Part shown: positions 5,804 through 10,553 of the stretch, piece by piece
Layout of the letters: each line of letters begins with the position of its first letter
Position numbering within the stretch: position 1 is the first letter of the stretch
NCBI GenBank assembly: GCA_023425285.1
Contig: JAFACY010000270.1
Location: forward strand, 1 to 10,553
Direction of reading: 5' to 3'
Origin: Bacillota bacterium
GTDB lineage: Bacteria; Bacillota; Clostridia; Tissierellales; Sedimentibacteraceae
Length of the DNA: 10,553 bases
Notes under the pieces: generated by a model
Database searches by the model: none
What the model was told of the DNA's origin: nothing
Seen by the model: the letters and a program-made list of their open reading frames with translations, nothing else
Position numbers and translations under genes: made by a program

Positions 5804-6505
5804 TTAACCTCTCAAAGAATTTATTGTCTGTTCTATTTCGTCTGCTGTTCTTATTATACTGGAGTTAAGCTGAAAGGATTTCTGGATCTGTATAAGCTTA
5901 ACCATTTCTTCCGAAAGATCAACGTTTGAGCCTTCAACATAGCCCTTCATAAGCTTAGCGTTTTCATCCATTTCATATTCAGCATCTTCATTTGCAATTC
6001 TGAAAAGATTATTGCCCGCCTGTTCCAAATCATTATTATTGTTAAAAATAAATACTCCGACATTTATTACATCGTCCGGATTTTCTATAATTATAGGTTC
6101 TTCTTCACTGTTCAGCACATAACCGCCCTGATATGTCAGATAATTATCATCATCTATGTTTGTAATCTGAAAGCTTCCGCCTCTTGTGAACAAATTTTCG
6201 TCTTCAAATTGAACCGCAAAGAAGCCTTCACCTGTAATTGCAAAATCAGTTGTCTTGCCAGTATAGTACGGGGTTCCCTGAGTAAATACAACATCTGCTT
6301 TGTTCAGTCTTGAGCCGCTGCCAGATTTTAATTCTGTATTTGCTCCCTCAGGTCCTCTGATATTTGTATACATCAAATCAGAAAATTCACCCTTTGATTT
6401 TTTGAATCCTTCTGTCTGTACGTTGGCCATATTGTTTGATAAAACATCCAGATAGTTCTGACTGCTTATTGCTCCGCTTGTTGCGGTATAATATGCTTTT
6501 ATCAT
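5804..6505 (-). CDS. Flagellar basal-body rod protein, FlgF/FlgG family (second of two; FlhP-like position)
   Basis: This 233-residue protein is exported by the flagellar type III system and is expected to be part of the distal rod. The N-terminal rod motif is clear: YYTATSGAISSQ at 5-16 and SNNMANVQTEGFKK at 23-36. A GEGFFAVQ core segment lies at 92-99. The C-terminal rod domain at about 189-233 (VEGSNVDLSEEMVKLI onward) ends in the heptad-like helix expected to pack inside the filament axis. It is shorter than typical FlgG (about 260), mainly in the middle domain. Together with the preceding paralogue it matches the flhO-flhP pair of Bacillus or the two flgG-like genes beside fliA in clostridia; FlgF versus FlgG cannot be settled by eye. 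AAAGGAGAAGG before ATG 6505 is a strong ribosome binding site. Confidence 0.9.
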   Translation of the reverse strand: MIKAYYTATSGAISSQNYLDVLSNNMANVQTEGFKKSKGEFSDLMYTNIRGPEGANTELKSGSGSRLNKADVVFTQGTPYYTGKTTDFAITGEGFFAVQFEDENLFTRGGSFQITNIDDDNYLTYQGGYVLNSEEEPIIIENPDDVINVGVFIFNNNNDLEQAGNNLFRIANEDAEYEMDENAKLMKGYVEGSNVDLSEEMVKLIQIQKSFQLNSSIIRTADEIEQTINSLRG

Positions 6506-6533
6506 GTATCCTTCTCCTTTTTGAGATTTGTGA

Positions 6534-7286
6534 TTATTCCACTTTTCCTATTTCAGTTACGGCTTTTTCGTTAATCATATCGTAGATTTTAAATGCCTGT
6601 GACGCTGTCTGCAGCGACCTTTGAGATGCCAGTATTTCCGTGAATTCTTCGGTCATATTTACATTTGATCTTTCAATCGTTTGGTTTACAACCTGAGGAT
6701 AATCCATTAAATCAGGTTCTGTGTCAGAAATATACATTCCCGGTCCATATTTATTTAAGGTATTGTAATCGGCAAAATCATACACCGCAATCCTGTCAAC
6801 GGCTTCATCGTCAACTGTGATGGTTCCGTCCTGCGAAAATCCGAACTTGTCGGTTCCCAGATATATTTCTCCGAATTCACCCTGCACTCTTCCGCTGCCT
6901 TCCAATATCAGATAGCCTTCATCATCAATATTGAAGCTTCCGTTTCTTGTATACATTATCTGATTGTCAACATCTACCGAAAAGAATCCGGGACCCATAA
7001 TTGCAAAATCCAATGCACGTCCTGTTTCCTCCAGGGTTCCCTGAGAATGAAATGTATTGTTCTCCAGTACTGTGCGTATCAGCGAAACATTATTTATGGG
7101 AGTTGCTTCATTATAGACTCCGTTTTGCTTATATTTGTTTATGAACAGCTCTCCGAAGGTTGTGGTTACAGTCTGTTCTTTTTTGTATCCCGGAGTGTTC
7201 ATGTTTGCAATGTTATTACTTGATATATCTATTTTCCTTTGCTGAGTCAGCATGCCTGATGCCAATGTATAGAATCCTCTTGACAT
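6534..7286 (-). CDS. Flagellar basal-body rod protein, FlgF/FlgG family (first of two; FlhO-like position)
   Basis: This 250-residue rod component carries both conserved ends. The N-terminal motif is FYTLASGMLTQQ at 5-16 and SNNIANMNTPGYKK at 23-36. The C-terminal motif is SNVNMTEEFTEILASQRSLQ at 207-226, followed by the QAFKIYDMINEKA helix. The centre has the family GPGFFSV (98-104) and YTRNGSFNID (112-121) segments. Such proteins pass unfolded through the FlhA/FlhB export gate and assemble into the rod between the inner ring and the hook. It shares the overall plan with the following gene but is clearly diverged, so they are old paralogues and not a recent duplication. The start ATG 7286 is fixed by AGAGGTGATT. 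This site contains the stop codon TGA of the sigma gene (7293-7291), so the two are likely translationally coupled. Confidence 0.9.
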   Translation of the reverse strand: MSRGFYTLASGMLTQQRKIDISSNNIANMNTPGYKKEQTVTTTFGELFINKYKQNGVYNEATPINNVSLIRTVLENNTFHSQGTLEETGRALDFAIMGPGFFSVDVDNQIMYTRNGSFNIDDEGYLILEGSGRVQGEFGEIYLGTDKFGFSQDGTITVDDEAVDRIAVYDFADYNTLNKYGPGMYISDTEPDLMDYPQVVNQTIERSNVNMTEEFTEILASQRSLQTASQAFKIYDMINEKAVTEIGKVE

Positions 7287-7290
7287 TTAA

Positions 7291-8082
7291 TCACCTCTTA
7301 TCCTTTTCTACAATATCGTTTTGATAATTCATTATACTTTTCTCTAACTTTTGTAGTGCTGAAGTATGTATCTGAGAAACTCTCGAATTGCTTATATTTA
7401 ATATATCGGCTATTTCCTTGAGCTTTAAATCTTCCTTGTAATATAGTGATATAACTAATTTTTCTTTTTCTCCAAGCTTGTTGACACTGTCCACCAGAAC
7501 CTTGTACAATTCCTTCTGCTCAATCTCTTCTTCCGGGAGCTCATATCCTATACTCATTTCGGTTTCCGTCAGATTGGCTTCACCTATAAGCTCTTCAAAG
7601 GATAATATGCCTGTACCAAAAGCATTGTTAACTATCTGGTTATATTCCTTCATATCCATTTTAAGATATTCTGCTACTTCGCCGTCCTTTGGCTCTCTGC
7701 CCAGACTGTTGGTAAGCTTATCCTCCGCCTCCTTAACAGTCTTGTAATCACTTTTTACCTTTCTTGGTATCCAGTCCTGCTTTCTCACATAGTCAATTAT
7801 TGAGCCTTTTATTCGAATCGAAGCATATGTTTCAAATTTAGTGTTTTTCGTGATGTCATATTTTTCGACAACATCCATTAAAGCTATTATTCCTTCATTA
7901 ACAATATCTTCAACATCGCCATATTGCTGATAAATTCCTCTTAGCTTCAAGGCTATTATTTTTACTAAATAACTGTACTTTTCAATTATTTGATTTCTGA
8001 TATGAATGTCTCTGGTAGCGTAGTATCGCTCCCATAATTCAGCTTCATCGACTTCTACATTGTAATTATCAACTAAAATCAT
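7291..8082 (-). CDS. fliA: FliA/WhiG-family (sigma-28 type) RNA polymerase sigma factor
   Basis: This 263-residue alternative sigma factor directs RNA polymerase to late flagellar and chemotaxis promoters (SigD in Bacillus). Region 2 is at about 35-107, including DVEDIVNEG, the KFETYASIRIKGSIIDY block and the DWIPRK segment typical of this family. Region 3 is at about 112-160 (AEDKLTNSLGREPKDGEVAEYL). Region 4 is at about 204-250, with the helix-turn-helix LKEIADILNISNSRVSQIHTSAL. Upstream starts GTG 8091 and ATG 8088 are in frame; ATG 8082 is preferred because GAAGTGAT (8094-8087) places its GAAG core eight bases before it. The gene follows flhA directly and overlaps the ribosome binding site of the next gene. 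An anti-sigma FlgM gene is not in the window. The start is moderately certain; the function is certain. Confidence 0.93.
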   Translation of the reverse strand: MILVDNYNVEVDEAELWERYYATRDIHIRNQIIEKYSYLVKIIALKLRGIYQQYGDVEDIVNEGIIALMDVVEKYDITKNTKFETYASIRIKGSIIDYVRKQDWIPRKVKSDYKTVKEAEDKLTNSLGREPKDGEVAEYLKMDMKEYNQIVNNAFGTGILSFEELIGEANLTETEMSIGYELPEEEIEQKELYKVLVDSVNKLGEKEKLVISLYYKEDLKLKEIADILNISNSRVSQIHTSALQKLEKSIMNYQNDIVEKDKR

Positions 8083-8086
8083 ATGC

Positions 8087-8094
8087 ATCACTTC
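8087..8094 (-). promoter_or_regulatory. Ribosome binding site for the sigma gene
   Basis: GAAGTGAT on the minus strand differs at one base from the extended Shine-Dalgarno GAGGTGAT. It is well placed for ATG 8082 and too close for ATG 8088 or GTG 8091, so it argues for the shorter start. Confidence 0.5.
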
Positions 8095-8099
8095 TTTCT

Positions 8100-10154
8100 T
8101 TAAATTGCTATATTGCCTAGTGCCTGTATCTGTACTGAGTTGTCAATTTCATTAAAGGATAATACAACCGCCTTAGGATAAAACTGATCTAAAAGCTTTC
8201 TGAAGTAACTTCTCACGAATGGTGAGGTAAGCACAATCGGTATGCTCATTTCAGTTTTTAACTTGGTAATATGTTCAATTAACTGACCTACAATATTCTG
8301 TAGCAATTCCGGCTCTATGGACAAATATGAACCCTTTTCGTTTTTGCTGATTGCATTCAATATTAATTTCTCAATATCTGTACTTAGGGTAATAACCTTA
8401 ATTTGTCCGCTTGCAGACCACTTGTGTGTAATTGTTCTCTTCAGTGCCTGTCTTACATATTCGGTCAGCATTTCGGTATCCTTTACGGATGCTCCGTAGT
8501 CACTTATTGTTTCCAGAATAGTTTCCATATCCTTTATAGGTATACCTTCTTTTAACAGGTTTCCGAGTATTTTCTGAAGATTACCATGTGACACGACTCC
8601 CGGAACAACCTCCTCGACCAATGACTCATTAACCTTTTTAACATTGCTTATAAGCTGATTTAAATCCTGTCTTGATAAAAGCTCATGAGCATGTACCCTG
8701 ATAATCTCCGACAAATGCGTAACCAGTACTGACAAGGGATCTATAACCGTGTATCCATAAATTTCTGCAATTTCCTTTTTATCCTTTGTTATCCATATAC
8801 TCGGTATGCCGTATGCAGGCTCTATGGTTTCAATACCATCAACCTGTCCGGTTAAATTTCCGGGATCAAGTGCCAGATAGTATTCAACCAATATCTCACC
8901 CTTGGCAATTTCTTCGCCCTTAAGCTTTATTACATACTCATTTGGATTAAGGTATCCGTTATCTCTTAATCTGACCGACGGAACAACCATTCCCATTTCC
9001 TGCGCAAACTGCCGTCTGAACAATACCACCCTGTCGATGAAGTTTCCTCCGCTTGCTTCATCAACTAACGGTATCAGGCTGTATCCAACTTCCATCTCAA
9101 TGGGATCAAGCTGAATCAACTCATATATGTTGTCAATATTTCTGTAGTATTCCTCTTCTGTTGCCGGTTCTCCATCTTGTATCCTTTCATATTGTTCATT
9201 TTCAGCGATAACATCAACCCTTGTTCTTAATAATCCGACTCCTAAAGCTATCAATACCGATGAAAGAACCAATACCTGAGGTCTGGGAAAACCGGGTATA
9301 ATCACCATTGACAAAATTACAATTCCTGATATTATCAATGCCATCGGCTGCGACTTTATCTGATTTGTTAAGTCGGCATCCAATGTTGATTCTGAGGCCG
9401 CTCTCGTAACAATCATACTTGTCGCCGTTGAAATCAATAACGCCGGTATCTGTGAAACCAGACCGTCTCCGACTGTGGCTATGGAATATGTCTGCAACAC
9501 CTCGGCAAATGTGGAGCCTCCCTGCACCATGCCTATAATAACGCCGCCTACGAAATTTATGGCGGTTACTACGATGGACATTATGGCATCGCCTTTTACA
9601 AACTTTGTTGCCCCGTCCATTGCTCCGTAAAAATCTGATTCTCTCTGAATATTGCTTCGTCTGATTCTTGCTTCATTTTCTGTTATAATCCCGGAGCTTA
9701 AATCGGCATCTATTGCCATTTGCTTACCCGGCATGGCGTCAAGAGTAAATCTTGCAGTTACTTCCGCAATTCTTTCAGCACCCTTTGTTATAACGATGAA
9801 TTGCACCAATACTATGATCAGGAATATTATAAAACCGACTACGGCATTTCCCTGGAGTACAAAGCTGCCGAAGGTTGCTATTACGGCACCTGCATGTCCT
9901 CCCTCTGTCAAAATTAACCTTGTTGAAGAAACATTTAAGGATAATCTGAACAATGTTGTAATTAAAAGGAGTGACGGAAATACCGAAAACTCCAAGGTCT
10001 CTTTTATATACATTGATGTAAGTAATATAATAAGCGACAATGATATATTGAGAATAAACATTAAATCCAGTAAAAACGGAGGTAATGGTATTATTATCAT
10101 AAGAATTACTGCTACTATGAATATTGTTATAGAGCTATTAAATATTCTCTTCAT
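8100..10154 (-). CDS. flhA: FlhA, flagellar type III export gate protein
   Basis: FlhA forms a nonameric ring in the membrane under the flagellar basal body and uses the proton gradient to drive protein export. The 684-residue length is normal. About eight hydrophobic segments lie in residues 8-310. The family signature RFTLDAMPGKQMAIDADL is at 135-152, including the aspartate pair in AIDAD. A large cytoplasmic domain (about 315-684) docks chaperone-substrate complexes. The downstream SYGIP-type region, the MSIPIVLTSPFVRSYFRKL block and the final ALGNIAI are also as in FlhA. The ATG at 10154 follows AAAAGGA by nine bases, and only six bases separate it from the flhB stop, so the genes are co-transcribed. 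The next gene is the sigma factor; flhF and flhG, frequent at this place, are absent. A 177-codon frame on the opposite strand is a shadow. Confidence 0.98.
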   Translation of the reverse strand: MKRIFNSSITIFIVAVILMIIIPLPPFLLDLMFILNISLSLIILLTSMYIKETLEFSVFPSLLLITTLFRLSLNVSSTRLILTEGGHAGAVIATFGSFVLQGNAVVGFIIFLIIVLVQFIVITKGAERIAEVTARFTLDAMPGKQMAIDADLSSGIITENEARIRRSNIQRESDFYGAMDGATKFVKGDAIMSIVVTAINFVGGVIIGMVQGGSTFAEVLQTYSIATVGDGLVSQIPALLISTATSMIVTRAASESTLDADLTNQIKSQPMALIISGIVILSMVIIPGFPRPQVLVLSSVLIALGVGLLRTRVDVIAENEQYERIQDGEPATEEEYYRNIDNIYELIQLDPIEMEVGYSLIPLVDEASGGNFIDRVVLFRRQFAQEMGMVVPSVRLRDNGYLNPNEYVIKLKGEEIAKGEILVEYYLALDPGNLTGQVDGIETIEPAYGIPSIWITKDKKEIAEIYGYTVIDPLSVLVTHLSEIIRVHAHELLSRQDLNQLISNVKKVNESLVEEVVPGVVSHGNLQKILGNLLKEGIPIKDMETILETISDYGASVKDTEMLTEYVRQALKRTITHKWSASGQIKVITLSTDIEKLILNAISKNEKGSYLSIEPELLQNIVGQLIEHITKLKTEMSIPIVLTSPFVRSYFRKLLDQFYPKAVVLSFNEIDNSVQIQALGNIAI

Positions 10155-10160
10155 AATGTG

Positions 10161-10553
10161 TTATTCCTTTTTCTTATGCCTATAAACCCAGGCCAATATT
10201 TCAGCTACCGGTTCATAGAATTCTAATGGTATTTCCCTGTCTATTTCTGAGTTGGCATACAGTGCCCTTGCCAGCGGCACATTTTCTATGATATTGATTT
10301 TGTGTTCCTGTGCCTTATCTATGATTTTCAATGCTATGCTGTCCTTACCTTTTGCTAATACTACAGGCGCATTGTCTTTTTCAATGTTATATCTTATTGC
10401 AATCGCATAATGAGTAGGGTTTCGTACAATGACATCTGCCTGCGGAACCTGTTGCATCATTCTTCTCATTGAAATTGCTCTTTGTTTTTCTTTAATCTTA
10501 CCTTTTACCTGCGGATCTCCTTCCACCTGCTTGTACTCTTCTTTTACCTCCTG
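10161..10553 (-). CDS. flhB: FlhB, flagellar type III export switch protein, C-terminal part (5' partial)
   Basis: The frame is open to the right edge, giving 130 residues of the cytoplasmic domain; the four-helix membrane domain lies outside the window. The visible part begins QEVKEEYKQVEGDPQVKGKI, the conserved linker that follows the last membrane helix. It contains the autocleavage motif NPTH within VIVRNPTHYAIAIRY. FlhB cleaves itself between N and P of this motif, which lets the export machine switch from rod/hook to filament substrates. The downstream segment (NVPLARALY, then EIPLEFYEPVAEILAWVYR) is also standard, and all key residues are intact. A GTG at 10526 is in frame but internal. 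It is followed after six bases by flhA, whose ribosome binding site overlaps its last codons. The operon promoter must lie beyond the right edge. Confidence 0.96.
   Translation of the reverse strand, partial: QEVKEEYKQVEGDPQVKGKIKEKQRAISMRRMMQQVPQADVIVRNPTHYAIAIRYNIEKDNAPVVLAKGKDSIALKIIDKAQEHKINIIENVPLARALYANSEIDREIPLEFYEPVAEILAWVYRHKKKE

Noticed and set aside
5804..7286. The two rod genes as a recent tandem duplication
   Set aside because: Only the family motifs at both ends agree; middle regions and length differ strongly, as for old FlgF/FlgG paralogues found in nearly all flagellar systems.
7403..7427. Sigma-28-like match inside the sigma gene (TAAA and a perfect GCCGATAT, minus strand)
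   Set aside because: The spacer is only 13 bases, and GCCGAT encodes the conserved Ala-Asp of the region 4 helix-turn-helix (KEIADIL), so protein constraint explains the match.
9652..10185. Long open frame (177 codons) on the plus strand
   Set aside because: It lies fully opposite flhA and the flhB end, has no ribosome binding site or recognisable domain, and the flhA reading is certain.

Overview
The window looks like an AT-rich, Gram-positive, motile anaerobe of the class Clostridia (Bacillota). The reasons are the fusion of flagellar export, sigma-28, rod, DUF342 and cheC/cheD genes into one transcription unit, a secreted protein with S-layer homology (SLH) repeats, strong GGAGG-type ribosome binding sites, and TTG/GTG start usage. 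I cannot name the genus from the sequence alone. Two gene clusters converge near base 3130 and share a bidirectional terminator. There is no gene-free stretch longer than 100 bases, and no RNA gene, insertion sequence or CRISPR array was seen.

Left part, plus strand (1-3100): the 3' end of a probable FtsA-like actin-family protein, then a PilZ-domain protein, a large secreted protein with Ig-like modules and C-terminal SLH repeats, and a ComFB-family protein with a CxCxxC cluster. Spacing is tight (5 to 20 bases), so this reads as one operon. PilZ and ComFB are both families with members that bind cyclic dinucleotides. The group may therefore be a cell-envelope module controlled by c-di-GMP or a related signal.

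Right part, minus strand (10553-3148), in order of transcription: flhB (3' part only), flhA, a FliA/WhiG-type sigma factor, two FlgF/FlgG-type rod proteins, a FapA-like DUF342 protein, cheC and cheD. This is the end of a flagellar/chemotaxis operon whose promoter lies beyond the right edge. FlhB and FlhA form the cytoplasmic export gate, the sigma factor switches on late genes, the rod proteins build the distal rod, and CheC/CheD handle adaptation by CheY-P dephosphorylation and receptor deamidation. The flhF and flhG genes that usually sit between flhA and the sigma gene in Bacillus and many clostridia are not there.

The most notable non-coding signals are the shared terminator overlapping the cheD stop codon, a perfect 11-base inverted repeat before cheC that coincides with a sigma-28-like promoter match, and two further sigma-28-like matches: one in the pilZ gene and one antisense in the SLH gene. 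The gene families are ordinary. The possible novelty lies in the PilZ-SLH-ComFB grouping next to the flagellar operon, and in how the two clusters may be linked by regulation.
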